Shown here: piece after piece, positions 34,089 to 42,900 of the stretch
Position numbering within the stretch: the first letter of the stretch is position 1
Layout of the letters: each line of letters starts with the position of its first letter
Assembly: GCF_017573465.1 (NCBI RefSeq)
Contig: NZ_JAGEPF010000012.1
Location: 62,001-126,000, forward strand
Reading direction: 5' to 3'
DNA: 64,000 nt
DNA from: Actinomadura violacea
Lineage (GTDB): Bacteria; Actinomycetota; Actinomycetes; Streptosporangiales; Streptosporangiaceae
Program-made: the position numbers and the translations under genes
The notes under the pieces: generated by a model
The model's database searches: none
What the model saw: only the letters and a program-made list of their open reading frames with translations
What the model was told of the DNA's origin: nothing

Positions 34089-35609
34089 TCAGTGCGGCGC
34101 CTGTGCGTTGCGGGTGAGCGTCTGCAGGAGCGCGACCTGGCGCTCTTGCAGGACCGTGACGGCGCGGGCGCCCAGCCAGAAGGCGAGCAGTGCGCCGGTT
34201 GCGGCGGCGATCGGCACGGCGACCCAGCCGAGCCCGGCGAGGAGCGCGAGCAGCGTCGGCAGCGCGGTCAGCGGGACGGCGAGAAGGGCGATGTGGACCT
34301 TGACCGACCAGCCGGGCGTCGGGTTGCCGGCCGCATCGAGCGGCTGCGGTGCGATGAGCGAGGCCAGCGGCAGCAGCCCGGCGGCCCCGCCGAGCAGCGC
34401 CGTGACCAGCGACACCGCCCACGGCCAGAAGCGGTCCTCGCCGCTGACGGCCGTGAGGACGAGCGTGGACGCGGCGGCGTAGGGGCCGACCGCCAGCAGC
34501 CAGCCGAGCTGGCGGCCGCGCACGTCCGCCCGCGCCGAGCCCGGCGTCATGATCGTCGGCCAGATGCCGGGGCCGTCGTTGCCGTACACGTTGCAGGCGC
34601 AGGCGCCCGCGATGACGACCGTCATCGCGCCGGCGAAGGGCAGCAGCAGCCCGGTGCCGGCGGTGATGCGCGGGACGACGCCCGCGCCGGTGCCGACGAC
34701 CAGCGCGATCACCAGGCAGGTGAGCCGGATCGGGTCCCGCGCCCACATCCGCAGCTCCTTCGCGGCGACCGCGCCGATGGGTGTGGAGCCGAGCGGGCTC
34801 CGGCGGCCGGCGCGGACGTCCCGGCCGCGCCGCGCGGGCCGGCGGCCCTGCATGCGGCGGCCGAGGACGCGCGGCCAGACCGCCGCGGCGAGCGCACCTA
34901 GGGCCGCGATGCCCGCCAGCGGCAGCAGCGTCCCGGCCAGGTCGCCGCGTCCGGCCGCCGCGACGGCGTCCGGGCCCCACCCAGTGGGCAGGGCGCGGAG
35001 CAGTGCGGTCAGCCATGGCGCCGACCGGTTCTGGAGCGCGGAGATCAGCGCCGGCAGCAGGGTCCCGGCCATCGCGATCAGGCTGATGAGGACGGCGGTG
35101 AGCACGGTGCCCGCGTCGTGGCCGCGCCGTGCCCCCGGCCCGAGCAGGCCCGCCGCCACGGTCGCCAGGACGCTCGTCACCGCCACGGTCAGCAGGACCG
35201 CGGCGATCGCGGCCGCCGTCGCCGCGAGGCCGAGCCGCGCGCCCCGCGCGATCATCGCGGCGGACGCGACGGCCAGGAGCACGTTGGCCGGGTCGGCGAG
35301 CCCGACGACCAGCAGCGAGCGCGCCAGCCGCCGGCGCGGGACCGGCAGCAGCCCGAACATCTCCGGGTGCAGGAACGGCTCGCCCGTCATGGCGCTCTGC
35401 GCGAGCCGCCCGCCGATCCACAGCAGCGACACCAGCGCGAGGACGTCGGTGGCGGTGCCGTCGTGGGCGTACCCGGCCGCGCCGAGCAGCAGCGTGCCCA
35501 CCGCGGACGCCAGCACGAGCAGGCCGGTCACGGCGAGCAGTGCGGGGTGCGTGCCGGCGAGCTGGTGCCGCGCGATGCTCCGCCGCAGGTCGATCAGGAT
35601 CCGAACCAC
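34089..35609 (-). CDS. ABC transporter permease (ABC-2-like exporter)
   Basis: The 506-residue protein has about 12 hydrophobic segments in two halves separated by a basic cytoplasmic loop (RRMQGRRPARRGRDVRAGRRS, around residue 255-275). The GTG start at 35609 overlaps the ATPase gene by 16 bp and follows GAGGGGG. Together with the ATPase it would form an exporter controlled by the TetR gene ahead of them. The substrate is unknown. Confidence 0.85.
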   Translation of the reverse strand: MVRILIDLRRSIARHQLAGTHPALLAVTGLLVLASAVGTLLLGAAGYAHDGTATDVLALVSLLWIGGRLAQSAMTGEPFLHPEMFGLLPVPRRRLARSLLVVGLADPANVLLAVASAAMIARGARLGLAATAAAIAAVLLTVAVTSVLATVAAGLLGPGARRGHDAGTVLTAVLISLIAMAGTLLPALISALQNRSAPWLTALLRALPTGWGPDAVAAAGRGDLAGTLLPLAGIAALGALAAAVWPRVLGRRMQGRRPARRGRDVRAGRRSPLGSTPIGAVAAKELRMWARDPIRLTCLVIALVVGTGAGVVPRITAGTGLLLPFAGAMTVVIAGACACNVYGNDGPGIWPTIMTPGSARADVRGRQLGWLLAVGPYAAASTLVLTAVSGEDRFWPWAVSLVTALLGGAAGLLPLASLIAPQPLDAAGNPTPGWSVKVHIALLAVPLTALPTLLALLAGLGWVAVPIAAATGALLAFWLGARAVTVLQERQVALLQTLTRNAQAPH

Positions 35610-36403
35610 GACAGCCCCCTCGCCGGCGGCCGGGCGCCGACGAGCTCGGCGAACGCCTCCTCCAGCGTGTGCCCCGAGCGGACCTGGTCCAGCGTCCCGG
35701 CCCGCAGCAGCGCGCCGTGGTCGAGCACCGCGACGTGGTCGCAGAGCCGCTCGACGAGCGGCATCGCGTGGCTGCTCATCACCACCGTGCCGCCGCCCGC
35801 GATGAACCCGTCGAGGATGGCGCGCACGACCGCGGCCGACACCGGGTCGACCGCCTCGAACGGCTCGTCCAGCACCAGCAGCCGCGGGCCGTGCAGCAGC
35901 GCGGCCGCCAGGCCGATCTTCTTGCGCATCCCGGTCGAGTAGTCGCCGATGAGCGTGCGTCCGGCGGCGGCCAGGTCGAGCACGTCCAGCAGCTCCTCGA
36001 CCCGCGACCGCACCACCGGCGCGGGCAGGCCGCGCAGCCGTCCGAGGTAGGTGAGCAGTTCGGGGCCGGTCAGCCGCTGCGGCAGCGCCAGCCCGTCGGG
36101 CAGCACTCCGAGCAGTGCCTTCGCGCGGTCGGCGTCCTGCGCGGGCCACACCGGCGCGCCCGCCACCCACGCGTTGCCCGCGTCCGGGCGGAGCAGGCCG
36201 ACGGCCATGGACAGCAGCGTCGTCTTGCCGGCGCCGTTCGGGCCGACCAGCCCGACGAACGCGCCGGGCGCGACGGTCAGGTCCACGTCCCGGACGGCGT
36301 CGTTGCCGCCGAAGCTCTTGCGCAGCCCGCGGATCAGCAGCGCCGGCGGGTCGCCCTCGGGCCCGTCGAGGCGGGCCGTGTCCGGTTCTTCTGCCCTGGT
36401 CAT
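35594..36403 (-). CDS. ABC transporter ATP-binding protein
   Basis: A 269-residue nucleotide-binding subunit: Walker A GPNGAGKTT, Q-loop region, signature STGMRKKIGLA (variant of LSGGQ), Walker B RLLVLDEPFEAVDP and the switch His in MSSHAMPLVE. The signature lacks the second Gly and Gln of canonical LSGGQ, as in many ABC-2 exporters. The ATG overlaps the TetR stop as ATGA, and the stop lies inside the permease gene, so the three genes are one operon. Confidence 0.93.
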   Translation of the reverse strand: MTRAEEPDTARLDGPEGDPPALLIRGLRKSFGGNDAVRDVDLTVAPGAFVGLVGPNGAGKTTLLSMAVGLLRPDAGNAWVAGAPVWPAQDADRAKALLGVLPDGLALPQRLTGPELLTYLGRLRGLPAPVVRSRVEELLDVLDLAAAGRTLIGDYSTGMRKKIGLAAALLHGPRLLVLDEPFEAVDPVSAAVVRAILDGFIAGGGTVVMSSHAMPLVERLCDHVAVLDHGALLRAGTLDQVRSGHTLEEAFAELVGARPPARGLSWFGS

Positions 36404-37002
36404 CGCGCCAGTCCTTGCTCGAACAGACGGAGGAGGCCGGTGGCGTAGGACTGCACGTCCAGGTCCGGGTCGGTGCGCAGCAGCTCGGTCACCGCGTCGA
36501 TCGAGGCGCGCAGCGCGACGGCGGCGTGCCTGGTGTCGAACTCCGTGAGCTCGCCGGTCCGCTGCCCTTCGGCGAGCATCCGGGCCAGTGCCGTGACGGC
36601 GTCCTCGCGCTCGGGACCGTACGGCGCCGGTTCGCCGGCCCGCGGGGGCGAGCCGCGCAGCACCTCGACCAGGGCGCGCAGCTCGCGGCGGTGGCCGTCG
36701 ATGAAGTCCAGGTTCGACCGCACGTAGGCGCGCAGCGCCTCCAGGCCGGGACGCGCCGCGGCGACCCGCGGGCCCATGTACTCGCCGGCCTTCGCCAGGA
36801 CCGACACGACCACCTCCGACAGGAGCTCGTCCTTGCCGGCGAAGTGGTAGGAGATCACGCCCTTGCTGATCCCTACGCGCTGCGCGATCGCCGCCAGCGA
36901 CGCCGCCGCGTAGCCCTCGTCCGCGAGCACGCCGATCGCGCCGTCCACGATCTGGCGCCGCCGCGCGAGTTCGGTGAACGTCCTCGAAGAATCTGACCGC
37001 AT
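36400..37002 (-). CDS. TetR-family transcriptional regulator
   Basis: This regulator (200 residues from ATG 37002; TTG 37008 is an alternative) has the TetR HTH, IVDGAIGVLADEGYAAASLAAIAQRVGISKGVISYHFAGKDEL shown here only in outline: helix-turn-helix about residues 18-60. The C-terminal half is the ligand and dimer domain. It heads an operon with an ABC exporter, so it probably represses efflux until ligand binds. The palindrome CACGCGTG at 37016-37023 lies just upstream. Confidence 0.92.
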   Translation of the reverse strand: MRSDSSRTFTELARRRQIVDGAIGVLADEGYAAASLAAIAQRVGISKGVISYHFAGKDELLSEVVVSVLAKAGEYMGPRVAAARPGLEALRAYVRSNLDFIDGHRRELRALVEVLRGSPPRAGEPAPYGPEREDAVTALARMLAEGQRTGELTEFDTRHAAVALRASIDAVTELLRTDPDLDVQSYATGLLRLFEQGLAR

Positions 37003-37015
37003 GGCCAAACATTAG

Positions 37016-37023
37016 CACGCGTG
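37016..37023. promoter_or_regulatory. short palindrome upstream of the TetR gene
   Basis: CACGCGTG is a perfect 8-bp palindrome flanked by partial further symmetry (A..T at the next-but-one positions). It lies 14 bp upstream of the TetR start and between divergent genes. It could be part of the TetR operator, but an 8-bp palindrome is common in GC-rich DNA. Confidence 0.3.
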
Positions 37024-37081
37024 GTCAATAGCCTGGCTGGGCGACCTGTGCGCTCCGGTGCGGGTGCGATAAACGTGGTGC

Positions 37082-38251
37082 ATGAGGCTGCGCGATGAGA
37101 CCGAACGGGTTCTGCGGGCGTGGAACGCCCACGAGGTGGCCCGCGGCGGGTCCCCGATCATCGACTTCGACTGCCGCCCGGGCGGCCCGGAGCCCGAACC
37201 GGCGCCCGACCGGCTGACCGTCCTGCGGCGGCTGGCGGAGCTGCGGGCCGGAGCCGACGGGCCGGTGGCGGACCGGCTGGACGCCGACCTCGCCTACCTC
37301 GGCGCACTGCTCGGCGAGCGCCCGCCACTCGGCGACTACGTCCGCCGGACGCAGGGCTGCGGCACGGCCGGATGGCCCGCCGAGTACGTGGCGGAGCGCC
37401 GCGACCGGGCCCGCGCGGCGCTGTCCGCCCTCGGCATCGGGTGGGGGCCGCGCGCCAGCGCCGAACTCCGGCGGGTGGAAGGGCCCCTGGACGTCGGCGA
37501 CGCCCCGGACGCCATCCGCGAGGCCGCCGCCGAGCTGGAGCCGGCCGTCCGGGAGGCGACCGGCAGCACCGCGCACTACACGCTGACGATCGAGACCGCC
37601 GAGGTGGACGCGTACTGGGCCTACTGGCTGGACGGCGCGGGCCACGACGTCCGGCTGCGCCTCAACCTGCCCAACGTGGAGTTCACCCGGGCGGGCGCCC
37701 GGCAGTTCGCGCTGCACGAGGTGCTCGGCCACGGGCTGCAGAGCGCGAGCTTCACCGCGCGGGCCGCCGCGGAGGACGTCCCGTGGGTCCGGCTGCTCAG
37801 CGTCCACGCACCGCATCAGGTGCTGCTCGAAGGGCTCGCGCAGGCGTGGCCGCTGTTCCTCCTGCCCGAGGACGAGGTGCTGACCGCGCGGGTGCGGCTC
37901 GGCCACTACGTGCAGCTCGTCCTCGCCCAGGTGCATCGCGCGATCAACGACGGGACGCCCGCGGCGGAGTGCGCCGGCCATCTGCGCGCCGCCGTCCCGT
38001 GGTTCACCGACAAGGCCGTTTCCGGCTACCTGGCCGACCGGGGGCTGAGCCCGGAGCACCGCTCCTACATGTGGGCGTATCCGGCCGGAATGGACTGGTT
38101 CGCCTGCCTGGCGGAGACCGGCGGCGAGGCGGCGCGGGAGGTGCTGCGGGCCGCGTACCGGGCGCCGCTCACCCCGTCCGGCCTCGCCGCGCTCTGGCCG
38201 GAGGGCCCGGCCGTCGGCGGGCCCGGCGCGCCCGCCGCACTGCGGCTATGA
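37082..38251 (+). CDS. putative HExxH zinc metallopeptidase of unknown family
   Basis: The 389-residue soluble protein contains LHEVLGHGLQ (His212, Glu213, His216) and a downstream LLEGLAQAW with Glu250, a gluzincin-like arrangement (HExxH plus Glu 33 residues later). No signal peptide or membrane segment is seen. The N-terminal part (1-170) is Arg/Glu-rich helical sequence I do not recognise; a DUF885-like relation is possible. The ATG follows a weak site. It is divergent from the TetR exporter operon and overlaps the convergent WYL gene by 6 bp. Confidence 0.78.
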   Translation: MRLRDETERVLRAWNAHEVARGGSPIIDFDCRPGGPEPEPAPDRLTVLRRLAELRAGADGPVADRLDADLAYLGALLGERPPLGDYVRRTQGCGTAGWPAEYVAERRDRARAALSALGIGWGPRASAELRRVEGPLDVGDAPDAIREAAAELEPAVREATGSTAHYTLTIETAEVDAYWAYWLDGAGHDVRLRLNLPNVEFTRAGARQFALHEVLGHGLQSASFTARAAAEDVPWVRLLSVHAPHQVLLEGLAQAWPLFLLPEDEVLTARVRLGHYVQLVLAQVHRAINDGTPAAECAGHLRAAVPWFTDKAVSGYLADRGLSPEHRSYMWAYPAGMDWFACLAETGGEAAREVLRAAYRAPLTPSGLAALWPEGPAVGGPGAPAALRL

Positions 38252-39235
38252 CGCCCCGTCCGGCGGCTCGCAGGGGACGGACGAGGCGCGCTGGAACCGG
38301 ACGGCCCAGTCGCGGAGCCGGTCGACCAGCTCCGGCGGATGCAGGACGCGGAAGTCGGCGTCGAGCATGCCGAGCGCCATCATCGGCCAGTCCAGCGAGT
38401 CGGACGTGAACCGCACGCGGCACCGCCCGCCCTCGGCCTCCTCGACGACCGCCCAGCGGCCGGCCCGTTCGCGGACGGCCGCGGCCGGCGCGTCCATCAG
38501 CACTTCGACGCGGTGCTCGCGGGGCGCGGTGTCCAGCCGGGCGCGGACGAACTCGGCGGCGTCGGCCACGGGAAGCTCGCGCGGGCGGAACCGGGCGCCG
38601 GTGCCCTCCGGCCCGGAGATCCGGTCGACGCGGAGGTTGCGCCAGTCGGCGCGGTCGAGGTCGAAGGCGACGAGGTACCAGCGGCGGCCCAGCGACACCA
38701 GCCGGTGCGGTTCGACGTGCCGGTCGGTGCGGGTGCCGCCGGCGGCGGTGTAGGCGAACCGGATCCGCTCGGCGTCGCGGCAGGCGAGCGCGATGGAGGT
38801 GAGGACGTCCGGGGCGACGTCGGTGCGGGGCGGGCCGTCCCAGGCGCCGGTGACGGTCATGGCGCGCAGCGCCTCGACGCGGCGGCGCAGCCGGCCCGGC
38901 ATCACCTGGACGATCTTGGCCAGGACGCGCAGGGACGGTTCGGCGATCCCGTCCACCGGGCCCTGCGCGGCGGCGTGCAGGCCGACGGCCAGTGCGACGG
39001 CCTCGTCGTCGTCGATCACCAGCGGCGGCAGGGCGGCGCCCGCGGCGAGCTGGTAGCCGCCGTCGACGCCGCGGCGGGCCTCGACCGGGTAGCCCAGCTC
39101 GCGCAGCCGGTCGACGTCGCGGCGCAGCGTGCGCTGCGAGACGTCGAGGCGTTCGGCCAGCTCTGCGCCCGGCCAGTAGCGGTGGCTCTGCAGCAGCGAG
39201 AGGAGCCGCAGGGTGCGGGTGCTGGTGTTCGCCAT
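38246..39235 (-). CDS. WYL-domain transcriptional regulator (YafY/PafC-like)
   Basis: The 329-residue regulator has an N-terminal HTH (LRLLSLLQSHRYWPGAELAERLDVSQ, RTLRRDVDRLRELGYP) and a WYL domain at about 145-225, with the motif seen as RRWYLVAFDLDRADWRNLRVDRI. A C-terminal WCX segment follows. WYL regulators sense nucleic-acid or other ligands and often control DNA-damage or stress genes. It is divergent from a DinB-family gene with 97 bp between starts; this pairing is widespread in actinomycetes. Confidence 0.93.
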   Translation of the reverse strand: MANTSTRTLRLLSLLQSHRYWPGAELAERLDVSQRTLRRDVDRLRELGYPVEARRGVDGGYQLAAGAALPPLVIDDDEAVALAVGLHAAAQGPVDGIAEPSLRVLAKIVQVMPGRLRRRVEALRAMTVTGAWDGPPRTDVAPDVLTSIALACRDAERIRFAYTAAGGTRTDRHVEPHRLVSLGRRWYLVAFDLDRADWRNLRVDRISGPEGTGARFRPRELPVADAAEFVRARLDTAPREHRVEVLMDAPAAAVRERAGRWAVVEEAEGGRCRVRFTSDSLDWPMMALGMLDADFRVLHPPELVDRLRDWAVRFQRASSVPCEPPDGAS

Positions 39236-39332
39236 GTTCCCGAGTCTCCCGCAATTGCGGTCAGGAAGTGGCCGCTATCCCTCGTAGCGTGGTCCTTGTC
39301 CGGCGGGAACGACGACTCCAGGAGGTACGGAT

Positions 39333-39890
39333 ATGAGCGAGAACACGATCGCGAACGGGACCGGCGCGGACGCCGCGGGGCTGGCAGGGGAGCGCGCCGA
39401 CCTGCTCGCGCTGCTGGCCAAGGGCCGGCACTTCCTGCGGTTCACCACCCGGGACCTCACCGACGAGCAGGCCGGGCGGCGGACCACCGCCAGCGAGCTG
39501 TGCCTGGGCGGCCTGATCAAGCACGTCACGTCGTGCGAGAAGGGCTGGACGGAGTTCATCGTGGACGGCCCGTCCGCCATGCCCGACTTCAGCGCGATGA
39601 CCGAGGAGGACTTCCAGCGCCGCGCCGACGAGTTCCAGATGCAGCCCGGCGACACGCTCGCCGGAGTCCTGGCCGACTACGAGGAGGTCGCGCGCCGGAC
39701 CGACGAGCTGGTCGCCTCGCTGCCCGACCTCGGCGCCACCCAGCCACTGCCGAAGGCGCCGTGGTTCGAGGGCGACGCCCGCTGGTCGGCCCGCATGGTG
39801 CTGATGCACATCGCCGGCGAGACGTTCCAGCACGCCGGGCACGCCGACATCATCCGCGAGGCCCTCGACGGCGCCAAGAGCATGGGCTGA
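39333..39890 (+). CDS. DinB-family protein
   Basis: A 185-residue four-helix DinB/mycothiol-dependent-enzyme-like protein: GGLIKHVTSCEKGW carries one metal His, and LMHIAGETFQHAGHADIIREAL carries the paired His residues. The His triad spacing fits the DinB superfamily. The ATG follows GGAGGTACGG. Family members use a metal and often thiols such as mycothiol or bacillithiol; the substrate is unknown. Probably controlled by the divergent WYL regulator. Confidence 0.9.
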   Translation: MSENTIANGTGADAAGLAGERADLLALLAKGRHFLRFTTRDLTDEQAGRRTTASELCLGGLIKHVTSCEKGWTEFIVDGPSAMPDFSAMTEEDFQRRADEFQMQPGDTLAGVLADYEEVARRTDELVASLPDLGATQPLPKAPWFEGDARWSARMVLMHIAGETFQHAGHADIIREALDGAKSMG

Positions 39891-39934
39891 CGCGAGAGCA
39901 GGGGCCGAACGGCGGCCGGCGTCGGAGGCCGCCG

Positions 39935-42900
39935 TCAGCAGGCGGGCGCGGGCTCGGGCGCCGCGGACGGCAGCAGGCGGGGCGCCACGGCCGCGGCCAG
40001 CGTCGCCGCCGCGGCCGCCGCCGTGACGATCAGCCACGCGCCCGGCCCGAGCGGCGTGCAGCCGAAGAACTGGCTGATGCCGGGCGTCTCGACCACCGCG
40101 AACAGCGCGGCGGCGGAGACCGCGCAGGTCGCCATGACCAGCGGGCTGCGCCAGCGGGAGATCAGGGTCTGGCCGAGCTGCGCGCCGACGAGCGCCGCCA
40201 GCGCCATCGTCGAGGCCCGGCGGCGGCCCGCGGGCACGAGCCGGGTCAGCCGCCCGAGCTGCCAGGACACCAGGGCCGCCGCGGCGGTCGCGGTCCCGCG
40301 GACGGCGAGCGCCCGCCGCATGTCCCGGCCGGTGAAGCCGTGCACCGGCTCCCCGCCGATCTCCCCGGCCGAGTCGGGGCCCGAGCCCGCCGGGGTGATC
40401 GCGACGGCGAGCGCCGGGAGCATGTCGGTGAGCATGTTCACCACGAGCAGCTGCCGGGTGCTGAGCGGCGCGTCGCCGCTGAGCGCCGTGCCGAGCACCG
40501 TGAAGGACACCTCGCCGGCGTTGCCGCCGACGAGGATCGCGGCGGCGTCGCGGACGCTGTGCCACAGCGCGCGGCCCTCGCGCAGCGCGTCCAGGATGAG
40601 CGCGGTGTCGGGCGCGGTGAGGACCAGGTCGGCGGCGGTGCGGGCGGCGCCGGAGCCGCGGCCGACGACCGCGATGCCGACGTCGGCGCGGCGGATCGCG
40701 GCGGCGTCGTTGGCGCCGTCGCCGGTCATCGCGACGACCCGTCCGGCGCGCCGCAGATCCTTGATGATCCGGACCTTCTGGGCCGGGGAGACGCGGGCGA
40801 ACACCGCGGCCCGCTGGACGGCGGCGATCCGCTCGGCGGCCGGCATCGCGTCCAGCTCCGCGCCGGTGACGACCCGGTCCGCGGCGGGGATGCCGAGCTG
40901 GCCGGCGACGGCCGCGGCGGTGTCCGGGTGGTCGCCGGTGATCATGGTGGTGCGGACCCCGGCGGCGCAGAGCCGCTGCACGGCCTCCTCGGCGGTCGGG
41001 CGCGGGGTGTCGGCGATGCCGATGAAGCCGAGCAGCGCGAGGTCCTCGACGTGCTCGGCGACCTGCCCGCGCACCGGCCCGGGGTCCGGCACGGACCGCT
41101 CGGCGATGGCGAGGACGCGCAGCCCCTGGCCGGCGAGCCGCCGCACCGTCGCGGCGGCGGCGCGGCGCCGGGACGCGTTGAGCGGCTCGTCGTGGTGGGC
41201 GGAGGTGTGCACGCGCGTGCACTTGGCGAGCAGCACCTCGGGCGCGCCCTTGACGGCGATGACCGTCCGGTATCCGTCGTTGCCGAGGGACGCCGCGAAG
41301 CCGCGGGTGGTCTCGAACGGCAGCTCCTCGTCCAGCGACCACCGGCCGTCGGGTGGCAGGTCGCCGGCGCGGTCCAGGACGGCCCGGTCGGTGGCGTGCG
41401 GGACCTGCCGGCTCCCCGGCGGCGGGCAGGCGCGCGCCGCGACCCGCAGGACGCGCGCCTCGCCGGCGCCGGCGAGCGACTGCGGGCGGGTCGGGCCCGT
41501 CGCACGGACGAGCCGGAGCCGTCCCTCGGTGAGCGTGCCGGTCTTGTCGAAGCACAGGGTGTCGACCCGGCCGAGCGCCTCCAGCGCGCGGGTCGAGCGG
41601 ACCAGCACGCCCAGCCTGGACAGCCGCCGCGCCGCCGCGAGCTGCGAGACGGTCGCGACCAGCGGCAGCCCCTCCGGGACGGCGGCGACCGCGACCGCGA
41701 CGCCGGAGCCGAGCGCGCGCCGCAGCGGCAGGCCGCGCAGCATGCCGAGCACGGTGACGGCCGCGCCGCCGAGCAGGGTGGCGGGCAGCGCCTGGTGGGT
41801 GAGCTCGGCGAGCCGCGCCTGCATGCTGGACGACGGGTCGGAGGTGCCGGCGAGCGCGGCGGCGCGGCCGGCCTCGGTGGCCTCGGCGGTGGCGACGACC
41901 AGCGCGATCGCGGTCCCGGCGACGACCGTCGTGCCCTCGTAGAGCATGCAGTGCCGGTCGGCGGGGTCGGCGCCGGGCGACGGCTCGACGTCCTTGTCGA
42001 CGGGCACGGACTCGCCGGTGAGCGTGGCCTCGTCGACCTCGAGGGACTCGGCCCACAGCAGCCGCGCGTCCGCCGGGACGAGGTCCTCCGAACGGAGCTG
42101 GATCACGTCGCCGAGGTGCAGCCGGCCCGCGGTGATCTGCTCGGTGGGGGCGGTCCGCAGGTGCGCGAACGGTTCGGCGGCGGACGCGTCGGGCTCGACG
42201 GCCCCGGCGCACAGCCGGCGGGCGCGGACCTGCTGGCCGCGCATCAGCTCGCCGAGCGCCTTCTCCGCCCGCATCCGCTGCGCGCCGCCGATCAGCGCGT
42301 TGCCCGCCATGACGCTGCTGACCAGCAGCGCGTCCACGCTGGAGCCGACCACAGCGGACGCGGCGGCGCCGAGCGCGAGCACCGGGGTCAGCGGGTCGTC
42401 GAGCTCCTGGCGGACCGCGGCGGCGAGCCGCAGGACCGCCTTGCCGGGCCGGACCGCGGTCCGCTGCACCAGCGGCCCGCCCGTGCGCGGCTCCCGGTCC
42501 TCGCCCGGCCGCGCGGTGCGGGCCAGCCGCCGGACGGCCTCCTCGGCGGTGAGGGCGTGCCAGGCGTCCCGGACGACCGGCGGCGGCAGCGGCCGGTGCT
42601 CCAGCCGCCGCGCGCTCAGCCCGTTGGCCAGCATCGCCATCAGGGACGCGGCGTGCACGGGCGGCAGGTCCTGCCAGGACGCGGCGGCCCGGCGCAGCGG
42701 CCCGCTGGTGCGCCGCCGGGGCCGCCGCCCCGCGATCAGCAGCGCGCCCAGCGCGGACGCGCTCAGCGACAGCTCCGCGGCGCGGTCGCTGGCGCGCCGC
42801 GCGGGCCGGACGGCGGTCAGCAGCCGCCACGCGCCGGCGAGGCCCGGGCCGGTCACCACGTCCGCGCGCCAGTCGCCGAGCCCGCGGCCGCGCAGCACGC

